Positions 1 to 7,779 of a stretch of 20,752 nt of DNA are shown piece by piece (the first letter of the stretch is position 1; the number at the start of each line of letters is the position of its first letter). A program made the translations under genes and the position numbers. Source of the stretch: an uncultured Bacilli bacterium. GTDB taxonomy: Bacteria > Bacillota_I > Bacilli_A > RF39 > UBA660. The stretch is from contig CAKOHL010000009.1 in the NCBI GenBank assembly GCA_934085635.1, positions 1-20,752 on the forward strand, read 5' to 3'. The notes beneath the pieces are model-generated. The model saw only the letters and a list, made by a program, of their open reading frames with translations, searched no databases and was not told the origin of the DNA.

Positions 1-1665
1 GAAGTGTATTGTTGGATTTGAGTTTTTTGAAATAATTACGTAATTGTTTTTTATAATTGTTATAGTTATGTTTTTAAATGTTTTATTGTCCATATAATTT
101 AGTTTATAGTTATTTATTTTTTTTGCATATTTATTTGTTAGTTCTAAGTGATCTTTGTATTCATTATAAGTATAATTTATTTTCTTATTAAAGAATATGT
201 TATTTAATGATAGCGAAACTATATCACTTTTAAATTCTTTTTCTGTTAGTTTATAAATATAATCATTTATTATGTTATTTTTAAGAATAATGTTTATGTA
301 TTTTTCTTCTTCATTTTTATATTTTATTATTTTTTTAATGTCAGATTTTGTTAATTTATTTCTTTTTAGAATTTTAATTAGTAATTCATCTGAAATTGTA
401 AATAATGGAAGTGATGAGATGTATCTAGTTCTATTGGCTGGGAGGTTTTCATCTTTTTTTAGGAATATTTCATATTCTTTTATATTGTTTTCTCTATATA
501 TTTCCATAAGTGGCTTTGCTTTTTTAAGTAGTAAGCTTGCTTTTTCTTTGTAATATTTGATTTCGTTTTTGTTTGTAGTTAGATAGTACATTCCTTTATT
601 ATGATAGTCTTTAATGCATTCTCCAGTTAGTGTGGCAGTGGTTGATACATAGTTAAGATGATTGTATACATTATTTTTGTTATCTTTTAGATAGAATGGC
701 GATATTTGGCCTGTCATATATATTGGGATCCAACTTTCTAGTCCTAACATCATTTCATTAAATGGTCTATCTATGTTGTGAATAATATTTAGATGATGTC
801 CTTTTTTTAAACATAATGCAATGGCAAACATCCACTTTTTACCGAATGAGATATCTTTTGCCATATCTTCCATAGGCATATCACTGCACATAAATATGTC
901 TTCTTTTGATTTTGATAGAACAGTAGCTTTAAAGAAATTTAGTTCTCCTTGTTTCATTTCTTCTATACCGTAGTAGTGTTTTGTTTTTGCTTTGTAGAAT
1001 GGTATAAATGGAACTTTTAATTCATCAAATTTTATTACTTTTATATAGTCATCTAAGTTAAAGGAATCCAAATTATATAAAAAATCGGATATTTGGTTAT
1101 TAGGTGCAGTTTCTTCACTAATTAGCCAAGAAGATAGAGTATGACAAAATTTACTGTTTGTAAGGTCACTTTTTTTGCATCCTATTATCAATTGTAATTT
1201 GTTTATGTCTTCTGGACTTTTGTATTTAGAATAAATATATGAACATATTTTATTTGTAAATTCTATTGGATTTGAAGCTTTTGCTTTACCATTTCTTATT
1301 CTTGATATATGGGAGGCATCAAATAAAATGTATTTTGACATTTCGTTTGTATTTATGTTTAATGAAGTTATTAATGCATTTAAGCCTTTACTAAATGCAA
1401 TATAGTCAAAGTTATCACTTGGAAATGCATTATTAAAGTCATTTGTTATTTTATCAATGGTGTATTCATTTTGCTCATTTTTTTGAGCAATTTTAAAAAG
1501 AGATGTGATTAATTTATTCATTTGTTCACTATCTTTTATTGGTGTTCTTTCTCCACTTCTATATCTACTTATTACTGATTCAGATAGTCCTGATTCGTTT
1601 GATAGTTTTTTAGAAGAGCAATTTAGTTCTTCTAGATATTTATTTAAGATTTCTTTAAAATTCAT
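1..1665 (-). CDS. Large protein with two helix-turn-helix modules, 3' end outside window
   Basis: An uninterrupted minus-strand frame of 555 codons runs off the left edge, so the C-terminus is missing. Residues about 6-42 form a classic XRE-type helix-turn-helix (SSKKLSNESGLSESVISRYR followed by SGERTP). Residues about 92-132 look like a second one (TNEMSKYILFDASHISRIR followed by NGKAKASNP). The remaining ~420 residues match no domain I can name; a central stretch contains GHHLNIIHNIDRPFNEMMLG, which I believe recurs in large HTH proteins of Clostridia, from memory only. I chose ATG 1665 because GAGGA (1675-1679 on the minus strand) lies 9 nt upstream; in-frame ATGs at 1671 and 1674 are too close to it. 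The gene is divergent from the 1813 gene. A DNA-binding regulator is inferred from the HTHs; targets are unknown. The coding status is sure, the function is not. Confidence 0.85.
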   Translation of the reverse strand, partial: MNFKEILNKYLEELNCSSKKLSNESGLSESVISRYRSGERTPIKDSEQMNKLITSLFKIAQKNEQNEYTIDKITNDFNNAFPSDNFDYIAFSKGLNALITSLNINTNEMSKYILFDASHISRIRNGKAKASNPIEFTNKICSYIYSKYKSPEDINKLQLIIGCKKSDLTNSKFCHTLSSWLISEETAPNNQISDFLYNLDSFNLDDYIKVIKFDELKVPFIPFYKAKTKHYYGIEEMKQGELNFFKATVLSKSKEDIFMCSDMPMEDMAKDISFGKKWMFAIALCLKKGHHLNIIHNIDRPFNEMMLGLESWIPIYMTGQISPFYLKDNKNNVYNHLNYVSTTATLTGECIKDYHNKGMYYLTTNKNEIKYYKEKASLLLKKAKPLMEIYRENNIKEYEIFLKKDENLPANRTRYISSLPLFTISDELLIKILKRNKLTKSDIKKIIKYKNEEEKYINIILKNNIINDYIYKLTEKEFKSDIVSLSLNNIFFNKKINYTYNEYKDHLELTNKYAKKINNYKLNYMDNKTFKNITITIIKNNYVIISKNSNPTIHF

Positions 1666-1686
1666 ATACATCATTCCTCAAAGATT

Positions 1687-1715
1687 ATTATACTATATTT
1701 TTTTAATAATAATAA
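1687..1715 (-). promoter_or_regulatory. Probable promoter of the HTH gene
   Basis: On the minus strand a perfect -10 TATAAT lies at 1692-1687, just upstream of the ribosome site. At 17 bp spacing the -35 position reads TTATTA, only a weak match. The short 5' leader and divergent position support it. Confidence 0.4.
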
Positions 1716-1756
1716 ATAAGTTTCCAACAAAAGCAATGATTTTTAAGACAAGTCTA

Positions 1757-1785
1757 TTGTTCTGTTTGACTTTTTAACTTATAAT
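1757..1785 (+). promoter_or_regulatory. Probable promoter for the 1813-3817 gene pair
   Basis: A perfect -10 TATAAT at 1780-1785 is preceded at 17 bp by TTGTTC (1757-1762), a poor -35. TTGACT at 1766-1771 is a better hexamer but only 8 bp from the -10, too close to act with it. The two divergent promoters share about 140 bp, so the HTH protein could autoregulate here and control the neighbouring pair; this is inference. Confidence 0.45.
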
Positions 1786-1812
1786 ATTAATTAGGAGGAA
1801 GAGTGTGATTTT

Positions 1813-2889
1813 ATGAAAATAGGGAAATTAAATATTTCAAAAAAAGATTTGATTATAGTTGGCGCTGCGATAATTTTAGTTATCGGAGGCATCGTTTTTC
1901 TTGGTAAAAAGGGAAGTAAGGGGATATTTTATAATCCTGATAAGAATATAAAAATTGTTAAGTCAGAAGCTAGTAAAATAGAACTTGAGGATTATAGTAC
2001 AAGAGAGTTTTCTATTAAGAAACCTAAAGGATGGAAGGTTGATACATTAGGTGATTATATTCATTATACTATTAAAGTATATAATCCAGACAATCCTACT
2101 TATCAGTTTTTCTTTAATATGAAAACTGAAGGATATAATAAGTCGGAAGATGCTAAAAAGTGGCAACAGAAATATTATCCAAATAGTATGTTTGCAAAAA
2201 CTAGTGTAATTGCTACTAAAGATACTGAAGGGTTTTATAAAATATTTAATGATTTAGGTACTTTAAATAATACTTCTAGTTTTACATTTCCAACATTGAC
2301 TGATTTTACTGTGAGTGAAAACTTAGGTCGTGGAGTTTTAGGTGGAGATATGTTAAGGGCTACTTTTAAAGATGAGAATGGTAAAGAAGGGGAAGGAATA
2401 TTTACTGCTTATGTGTATGATGTAGGAAGCTATTATGTTAATGAAAATATAATGTCTGGTAAGAAGATAGATATACAATATTTAAATGTATATGATGCAA
2501 TTTTTATTAGTACACCAAAGGATGAGTTTATTGATTATGAAGATGTATTAAATACTATAGCTTCTTCACTTAGTTTTACAAGTACATTTATAGATGGTTT
2601 TAATAGAGAACAAGATGCAGTTATGAAGAATTTTCATCAAATACGCGCTATTGGGAATCAAATAAGCGATGGAATAATGGATTCTTGGAATAAGAGAAAT
2701 AAGTCTCTTGATATTATTAGTCAAAAGCAAAGTGATGCAACACTTGGTTATGAAAGAGTATATGATACTGAAACTAATGAAATTTATAAAGCTTATAATG
2801 GATTTACTGATGAGTATGATGGTGAAAGATATAAAGCTATTACAGATGATATGTATTTAAATAAAACAAGTGGATATATAGAAAAGTAG
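1813..2889 (+). CDS. Membrane-anchored extracytoplasmic protein, unknown function
   Basis: A 358-residue protein with a short basic N-terminus and one hydrophobic segment (about residues 13-31, LIIVGAAIILVIGGIVFLG), with no lipobox, so a signal anchor with the rest outside the cell is likely. Residues about 60-260 contain FSIKKPKGWKVDTLGDYIHY and are mixed alpha/beta in appearance. The C-terminus carries SDGIMDSWNKRNKS and DATLGYERVYDTETNEIYKA, which look like conserved motifs; I cannot name the family. AGGAGG (1793-1798) ends 14 nt before the ATG, unusually far, but no alternative in-frame start lies between. The 2897 gene follows after 7 nt and is probably co-transcribed. Coding is clear; function is unknown. 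Confidence 0.85.
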   Translation: MKIGKLNISKKDLIIVGAAIILVIGGIVFLGKKGSKGIFYNPDKNIKIVKSEASKIELEDYSTREFSIKKPKGWKVDTLGDYIHYTIKVYNPDNPTYQFFFNMKTEGYNKSEDAKKWQQKYYPNSMFAKTSVIATKDTEGFYKIFNDLGTLNNTSSFTFPTLTDFTVSENLGRGVLGGDMLRATFKDENGKEGEGIFTAYVYDVGSYYVNENIMSGKKIDIQYLNVYDAIFISTPKDEFIDYEDVLNTIASSLSFTSTFIDGFNREQDAVMKNFHQIRAIGNQISDGIMDSWNKRNKSLDIISQKQSDATLGYERVYDTETNEIYKAYNGFTDEYDGERYKAITDDMYLNKTSGYIEK

Positions 2890-2896
2890 GTGTGAT

Positions 2897-3817
2897 GTGA
2901 AGAATAAAAAATTAATTTATGTTATTGTTATATTTGTCTTATTAATAAGTATTATTGCTGCACTTGTTTTTAATGGTAAAAAACAAGAATCAAATGATAA
3001 TACTCCTAAAGAAGAATCTTCAATAATGGATGTACTTAAGAAAAAATATCCAGATAAAAATTATTTTAAATTAAATGATGGAGAGGTTTTAGCTGATGCG
3101 TATATTAGTGAGTATTCATTTATAACTAATAATTCTATATATATTTTTAATCCACAGAAATTAGATAGTGGTGTATTAGATTATAAAAAGGTATATGATT
3201 TAGATAAGAGTATTAGAGTTATGAATATTGCTCCAAATGTGGGGGCTGATATAAAGTTTTATGATTATAATGATATTATTTATACACTTCACGATGATAA
3301 TACAGATAATGAGGTTAGAGATAGTTATGATATGTATTTAAATGCAAATTATAAGTTAAGTGATTATCTTAAGTGGGAGTATTCAACTGAGTTCCTTGGT
3401 AAAAAAGTTGATTATGATTTTATGTCTCAATATGCTTATGTAAAAGATAATGTATTATATAGAAAAAATTATGGTAATGAAAAGTATCCAACTATTGAAA
3501 AAGTAAGTGGTAATTATGAGGGAGAAAAAGTAATTAGAATTTATAATGAGAGAATTGTAAAAACTGATAAAGGTTTTTATGAGCTTATGAGTTATTTTGA
3601 TACTGATTCTAATAAGAGTGTTACTACTACTGTTAAAATTAATATCTTAACTAAGTATTATGATGAGGTATTAACATTTACATATAAATATGTTGTATTA
3701 AAAGATTATACACTTATACCTATAAATGATGTTATGGAAAATAGAGTAAGAGATTATTCATATGATTATTTCTTAAGTGGATTTAATTATATGAATGAGG
3801 TTAGATACGAGGAATAG
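2897..3817 (+). CDS. Membrane-anchored extracytoplasmic protein, unknown function
   Basis: A 306-residue protein with a signal-anchor N-terminus (about residues 5-25, LIYVIVIFVLLISIIAALVF), then a charged, Tyr/Asp/Lys-rich domain without Cys. No recognised domain. The start is GTG at 2897, with AGGTG (2888-2892) as ribosome site; the neighbouring ATG at 2895 is out of frame. It lies 7 nt after the previous gene, which has the same architecture, so the two probably form an operon and may act together at the cell surface. A bidirectional hairpin terminator follows. A lineage-restricted secreted protein is likely. Confidence 0.8.
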   Translation: MKNKKLIYVIVIFVLLISIIAALVFNGKKQESNDNTPKEESSIMDVLKKKYPDKNYFKLNDGEVLADAYISEYSFITNNSIYIFNPQKLDSGVLDYKKVYDLDKSIRVMNIAPNVGADIKFYDYNDIIYTLHDDNTDNEVRDSYDMYLNANYKLSDYLKWEYSTEFLGKKVDYDFMSQYAYVKDNVLYRKNYGNEKYPTIEKVSGNYEGEKVIRIYNERIVKTDKGFYELMSYFDTDSNKSVTTTVKINILTKYYDEVLTFTYKYVVLKDYTLIPINDVMENRVRDYSYDYFLSGFNYMNEVRYEE

Positions 3818-3893
3818 TTAAAGAAATAATATTATAAAATTTTTGTGTTATTTTTATATCTGTGTTAGAAAAGATTTCTGTTACTATTAAAAT

Positions 3894-3927
3894 AAAAACC
3901 ACTAGTTTATTCTAGTGGAATTTTTTT
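3894..3927. terminator. Bidirectional intrinsic terminator
   Basis: A perfect 7-bp stem CCACTAG (3899-3905) and CTAGTGG (3912-3918) with loop TTTATT is flanked by an A-run on the left and T7 (3921-3927) on the right. It can therefore end both the plus-strand pair and the minus-strand foldase gene, whose stop codon lies at the edge of the T-run. Confidence 0.85.
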
Positions 3928-4879
3928 AGTTATTATACACTTTATCATAGCCATTTTTAAGTGTAGTGTCTGTAATCTTCATTTCATATTTTTCTCTTAA
4001 AGCTACTAGTGCTTTAGATGTAAATGATGAGTCAGAACTTATTTTTTCGCTTGCTATTTTTTCTATTATGCTTTCTTTTACTTTAGAAAGTTCAGGTTTA
4101 GTTTCTTGTTTAGTTTTATAAATTATATGATAACCATATTGAGATTTAACTGGTTCTTTAGAATATTTACCAACTTCTAGTTTGATTGCTTCTTTTAAGA
4201 AGTTTGCATCATAACTACTTCTGTCGTTAAATGTTCCAAGTTTTCCACCTTTTTCACTTGTTGCTGTGTCATCACTATATTCTTTAGCTAAACTTTCAAA
4301 TTTTTCACCTTTGTCTAGTTTTGCTATGATTTCTTTAGCAAGATTTAATGCTTTTTCTTCTTCAGCTTTTTTCTCTTTGTCTGTCATTGAGTCAGTTGCA
4401 TTACTTTTTATTAATATATGGCTTGCTGTTATGTCTCCAACTAAACTGTCTTTATAGTAATCATTTATTTCTGTATCAGTAACAATACTTTGAGCATAGT
4501 CAGTTGTCCACATATTTCTTCTATATGATAATTTTAAGAATTCTCTAAATTCTTTTTCTGAACTTACACCAAAGTATGCTGATAGGTTAGATTCAAAATT
4601 ATCTTTCCATTCATTTTTATATGTTTTTACATATTGTTCTATGTAGGCTTTTTCAGAATCTGATTCAGTAGTGTATTCTCTACTTAATAGTTCAGTATCT
4701 ATAAGATTGATAATTGTTTCAGTACCATACTTATTTTTTAAACTCTCAAATAGTGTTTCTGCACTTATGCCACCTTCCTTAAAAGTTACTACGCTTGATT
4801 TACCATCTTCTAGTTTTGCTGTTTGACATCCAGTTAGTAAAGTTAAGCATATTATTACACCTAATATTTTCTTTTTCAT
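3926..4879 (-). CDS. prsA: PrsA-like peptidyl-prolyl isomerase lipoprotein (parvulin type)
   Basis: Extracytoplasmic foldase of 317 residues. It starts with a lipoprotein signal peptide (MKKKILGVIICLTLLTGC; lipidated Cys18), so it should be anchored to the outer face of the membrane. A helical N-terminal region (about 25-145) resembles the PrsA/SurA chaperone part. A parvulin domain follows (about 150-256: ITASHILIK, FESLAKEYSDD, GGKLGTF, SQYGYHIIY). Family members help secreted proteins fold by cis/trans isomerisation of prolyl bonds. I chose ATG 4879 rather than 4891 because GGAGGG lies 4-5 nt before it and the signal peptide then starts normally. It is monocistronic, with its own promoter and terminator. 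The family call is confident; client proteins are unknown. Confidence 0.92.
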   Translation of the reverse strand: MKKKILGVIICLTLLTGCQTAKLEDGKSSVVTFKEGGISAETLFESLKNKYGTETIINLIDTELLSREYTTESDSEKAYIEQYVKTYKNEWKDNFESNLSAYFGVSSEKEFREFLKLSYRRNMWTTDYAQSIVTDTEINDYYKDSLVGDITASHILIKSNATDSMTDKEKKAEEEKALNLAKEIIAKLDKGEKFESLAKEYSDDTATSEKGGKLGTFNDRSSYDANFLKEAIKLEVGKYSKEPVKSQYGYHIIYKTKQETKPELSKVKESIIEKIASEKISSDSSFTSKALVALREKYEMKITDTTLKNGYDKVYNN

Positions 4880-4898
4880 ATTACCCTCCATAAGAACT

Positions 4899-4927
4899 AT
4901 TCTAGCAAAATTTTAATAAAAAGACAA
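4899..4927 (-). promoter_or_regulatory. Housekeeping-type promoter of the PrsA-like gene
   Basis: On the minus strand TTGTCT (4927-4922), a 17-bp spacer and TAGAAT (4904-4899) form a good sigma-A-type promoter about 20 bp before the start codon. Confidence 0.75.
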
Positions 4928-4936
4928 GGTATAGCA

Positions 4937-4965
4937 CTCACACTTTTTAAAATTTTGCTTATAAT
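4937..4965 (+). promoter_or_regulatory. Probable promoter of the YjcZ-like pair
   Basis: TATAAT at 4960-4965 is preceded at 17 bp by CTCACA (4937-4942), matching four of six -35 bases. It is divergent from the PrsA-like promoter, with only about 10 bp between their -35 elements. Confidence 0.55.
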
Positions 4966-4997
4966 AAAAGTGTAAAGATAAAAAGGAGGAATGACAT

Positions 4998-5093
4998 ATG
5001 AACTCATGTTGTAGAAATAACGGAATTTCAGGAGCAGCATTTGCTTTAGTATTATTCATTTTATTAGTAATTATACTAGGTGCATTTATCTAG
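4998..5093 (+). CDS. Tiny YjcZ-like transmembrane peptide, copy 1
   Basis: A 31-residue peptide: polar Cys-containing head (MNSCCRNNGISG) and one transmembrane helix (FALVLFILLVIILGAF). This matches the plan of the YjcZ / tiny-TM Bacillus family, often annotated as sporulation proteins of unknown role. AGGAGG (4984-4989) lies 8 nt before the ATG, an ideal ribosome site, which strongly supports translation. The next gene begins 20 nt later and encodes a paralogue sharing MN-S-C-C and the FILL-II-GAF helix. Whether either acts in sporulation here is not shown by the sequence. Confidence 0.82.
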   Translation: MNSCCRNNGISGAAFALVLFILLVIILGAFI

Positions 5094-5113
5094 GTTAAGG
5101 GAGGTGAATACTA

Positions 5114-5230
5114 GTGAATTCATGTTGTAATACAAATCCATGTGGAGGATCTTACGGAAATAGTTTCTTTATAATATTAATTCTATTCATCTTACTAGCA
5201 ATTATATTCGGTGCTTTCGTAGGTTGGTAA
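5114..5230 (+). CDS. Tiny YjcZ-like transmembrane peptide, copy 2
   Basis: A 38-residue peptide with a Cys/Gly-rich head (MNSCCNTNPCGGSYG) and one transmembrane helix (FFIILILFILLAIIFGAF) ending in VGW. It starts at GTG 5114, with a near-perfect anti-16S match AAGGGAGGTG (5097-5106) 7 nt upstream. The Gly/Tyr/Cys-rich head is closer to typical YjcZ proteins than copy 1. The tandem arrangement and shared terminator suggest one transcript and a local duplication. The short Cys-rich head could mediate cross-linking or metal binding; that is speculation. Confidence 0.82.
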   Translation: MNSCCNTNPCGGSYGNSFFIILILFILLAIIFGAFVGW

Positions 5231-5236
5231 TGGTAT

Positions 5237-5264
5237 AAGGCATCCTTAAGTAGGGTGCTTTTTT
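5237..5264 (+). terminator. Intrinsic terminator after the YjcZ-like pair
   Basis: AGGCATCC (5238-5245) pairs with GGGTGCTT (5253-5260), eight pairs including two G-U, with a 7-nt loop and a T6 run (5259-5264). Confidence 0.8.
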
Positions 5265-5302
5265 AATTGTTTATAATTAATTACTTATTAACATTTTAAA
5301 TA

Positions 5303-5331
5303 TTGTTAAAACTATCTAAATGTGATATGAT
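5303..5331 (+). promoter_or_regulatory. Promoter of the GH31 gene
   Basis: TTGTTA (5303-5308), a 17-bp spacer and TATGAT (5326-5331) lie just upstream of the AAGGGG ribosome site (5347-5352). Confidence 0.7.
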
Positions 5332-5359
5332 ATTTGTGTAATAATAAAGGGGAATTAAT

Positions 5360-7735
5360 ATGGCACTTAGTAATATGAATGTTAATGTTATGCTTGGTAA
5401 AGCAAGAGAAGACTCAATATTCAAAGGACAAAAATATAGAATTACTGTTTTGTCTGATGTTTTAATTCGCCTTGAATACAATGAAAATGGTGTTTTTAAT
5501 GATTATCCAACTATATTTGCAATTAATAGAAATTTTGGTATTAAGCCTAACTTTGTAGTTAAGCAGGATAATAAATTTATAAATATTACTAATGATTATT
5601 TTATACTTGAATATAATAAAGAAAAACCTTTTATTGCTTCTAAATTAATGCCTGATTCTAATTTAAGAATCACTTTGAATGGAACTGATAAAATTTGGTA
5701 TGTTAATAATCCAGAAGTTAAAAATTTAAAAGCATCTACCTATAGTTTTGATTATAAATCTAATTTTAGTTTAGAAAGAGGCCTTTATAGTTTAGATGGA
5801 TTTGCTTCTTTTGATGATACTTCAAGGCCAGTATTTGTTAGTGATGGTACAGTTAAAAAGAATCCTAGTGATGGACTCGATATTTATGTATTTTTATATA
5901 AAGATGATTTTCAAAAAGCACTTGATAGTTATTTCCATTTAACTGGCAAACCCTTGCTTCCACCTAGATATGCATTTGGAGTATGGTGGAACAAGTGTGA
6001 AGATTACAATAAAGAAGGTGTGGAATCTGTTATAAATAATTTCAATAAAATAGATGCGCCTGTTAGTGGTTTTCTACTAGGAAATAAGTGGAATAGTACT
6101 TCTTCTAATTATGGATATGATTTAACTAAATTTCCAAATAAAAATGATTTAATAAATAGTTTACATTCTAATAATGTATATTTAGGGCTTACATTAAATA
6201 CTAATAAAAATTTACTACCAGGAGACTTTGGGTATGATAGTATAAAAAATGTAGCGAGTCCTAATAAAAATAATGAAATTCCAATAAATGTTTATAACTC
6301 TAAATTACTTGATATTTTCTTTAGTGAAACTATTAATAATTTAGGTGTGGATTTTATGCTTATAGATGAAATTAATAATGATAAGATTAGAGAGTTTATT
6401 TTAACTTATTATACATACGAATATTTAGAAAGTGTTAATCATAGAAGAGCTCTTGTGCTTTCAAGAAATTATGACATTGCAGCACACAGGTATTCAATTC
6501 TTTATTCTGGTAAAACTAAAGTATCTTGGAAAACACTAAAGTATTTACCTTATTATAATAATCTTTCTTCTAATTTAGGACTTGCTTATTTAAGTCATGA
6601 CATTGGAGGATTTGAAAATGGAACTGAAGATGCTGAGCTTTATACTAGATATGTTCAATTAGGCACTTATAGTCCAATATTTAGATTTTCTTCTAAAAAT
6701 GGAAGATATTATAAACGTGAACCTTGGAAATGGGACACTTTAACTCTTAATATTGTAAAAGATTACACTAGACTCAGAAATAAACTTATTCCATATATAT
6801 ATTCAGAGGCATATAAATACTCTAATTCTGGAATTAATTTAATTACACCACTTTATATGGATCACATTAAGATTCTTGATGAACCACTTTATAGAAATGA
6901 ATATCATTTTGGTAAAGAACTTCTTGTTAGTCCAATTACTGAGCCTAAAGATAAAGTTATGAATAGAGTAGTGCATAGAATCTATTTACCTAAAGGAGTT
7001 TGGTATGAGTTAAAAACTGGTAAAAAGTTCCCTGGTGGTAAAAGATATGTTACTTTTTATAAAGATGAAGACTATCCTGTTTTTGCTAAGAGTGGTGCAA
7101 TCGTACCTATGGCAATTTTAGATGATGAAGATTTAAATAATACTAAACCACCTAAAAAAATGGAAATCCAAGTATTCCCTGGTACAAGTAATAATTATGA
7201 TTTGTATGAAGATGATGGATTTAGTACTCTTTATAAAGAAGGATATTATATTAAAACTAATATAGATTATAACTATAGAAAAGATAATTATACTTTAATA
7301 ATTAGACCAGTCGAGGGTAAAACCGGAATAGTGCCTGATAAAAGGGATTATAGAATTAGATTTAGAAATACTAAAGAGCCTAGTTATGTTAAAGTCAATG
7401 TTAATAAATTTGAGGTAGATTTTGAAACTAATTTTGATGAGAATGATTTTTATATTTATGTACCTAATGTCCCTACAACTGAACAATTAACAATAAACTG
7501 TGGTGGACAAGCAATTGAAATAGATGCAGTCAGAATTATTAATGAAGAAATAGATGAAATTATTAATGGATTACTTATTGAAACTGATTTAAAAGAAAAG
7601 ATTGCTGATATTCTTTTTGGAGATATGTCTATTAGAAAGAAGAGAATTGCTATTAGAAAATTGAAAAGTCATGGACTTAATAGATTATTTATTAAAATGT
7701 TTATTAAATTACTTGAATATATTAGTGAAATTTAA
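5360..7735 (+). CDS. Glycoside hydrolase family 31 homologue with altered active site
   Basis: A 791-residue GH31 (alpha-glucosidase-like) protein without signal peptide, so cytoplasmic. Order: mutarotase-like beta domain (~1-190), TIM barrel (~200-480) and C-terminal beta domains (~490-720, including YDLYEDDGFS), then a charged helical tail (~725-791). Family landmarks are SHDIGGF (412-418), ELYTRYVQLGTYSPIFR and YYKREPW. The nucleophile-type Asp is probably D336 in GVDFMLIDEIN. The acid/base Asp of the usual WSGD motif is replaced by Lys385 (LYSGKTKVSW). The substrate-binding Asp of the usual D-x-x-W strand appears as Gly241 (FLLGNKW). Members normally hydrolyse or transfer alpha-linked sugars; activity here is uncertain. 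No sugar transporter is adjacent. It has its own promoter. The family is sure; the substrate and even catalysis are open. Confidence 0.9.
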   Translation: MALSNMNVNVMLGKAREDSIFKGQKYRITVLSDVLIRLEYNENGVFNDYPTIFAINRNFGIKPNFVVKQDNKFINITNDYFILEYNKEKPFIASKLMPDSNLRITLNGTDKIWYVNNPEVKNLKASTYSFDYKSNFSLERGLYSLDGFASFDDTSRPVFVSDGTVKKNPSDGLDIYVFLYKDDFQKALDSYFHLTGKPLLPPRYAFGVWWNKCEDYNKEGVESVINNFNKIDAPVSGFLLGNKWNSTSSNYGYDLTKFPNKNDLINSLHSNNVYLGLTLNTNKNLLPGDFGYDSIKNVASPNKNNEIPINVYNSKLLDIFFSETINNLGVDFMLIDEINNDKIREFILTYYTYEYLESVNHRRALVLSRNYDIAAHRYSILYSGKTKVSWKTLKYLPYYNNLSSNLGLAYLSHDIGGFENGTEDAELYTRYVQLGTYSPIFRFSSKNGRYYKREPWKWDTLTLNIVKDYTRLRNKLIPYIYSEAYKYSNSGINLITPLYMDHIKILDEPLYRNEYHFGKELLVSPITEPKDKVMNRVVHRIYLPKGVWYELKTGKKFPGGKRYVTFYKDEDYPVFAKSGAIVPMAILDDEDLNNTKPPKKMEIQVFPGTSNNYDLYEDDGFSTLYKEGYYIKTNIDYNYRKDNYTLIIRPVEGKTGIVPDKRDYRIRFRNTKEPSYVKVNVNKFEVDFETNFDENDFYIYVPNVPTTEQLTINCGGQAIEIDAVRIINEEIDEIINGLLIETDLKEKIADILFGDMSIRKKRIAIRKLKSHGLNRLFIKMFIKLLEYISEI

Positions 7736-7739
7736 GTAC

Positions 7740-7768
7740 TTGAAATTAGTTTGAGAAATTGTTATAAT
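7740..7768 (+). promoter_or_regulatory. Promoter of the T-box/leuS unit
   Basis: TTGAAA (7740-7745), a 17-bp spacer and TATAAT (7763-7768) form a near-consensus sigma-A promoter. Its -35 starts only 5 nt after the GH31 stop codon. Confidence 0.85.
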
Positions 7769-7779
7769 ACTCGTATAAG

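Noticed and set aside
272..553. Plus-strand frame of 93 codons
   Set aside because: Shadow of the long minus-strand HTH gene that runs to the left edge; no ribosome site and no protein-like features.
1505..1777. Plus-strand frame of 90 codons
   Set aside because: Opposite the HTH gene start and its promoter; hydrophobic only because of AT-rich antisense.
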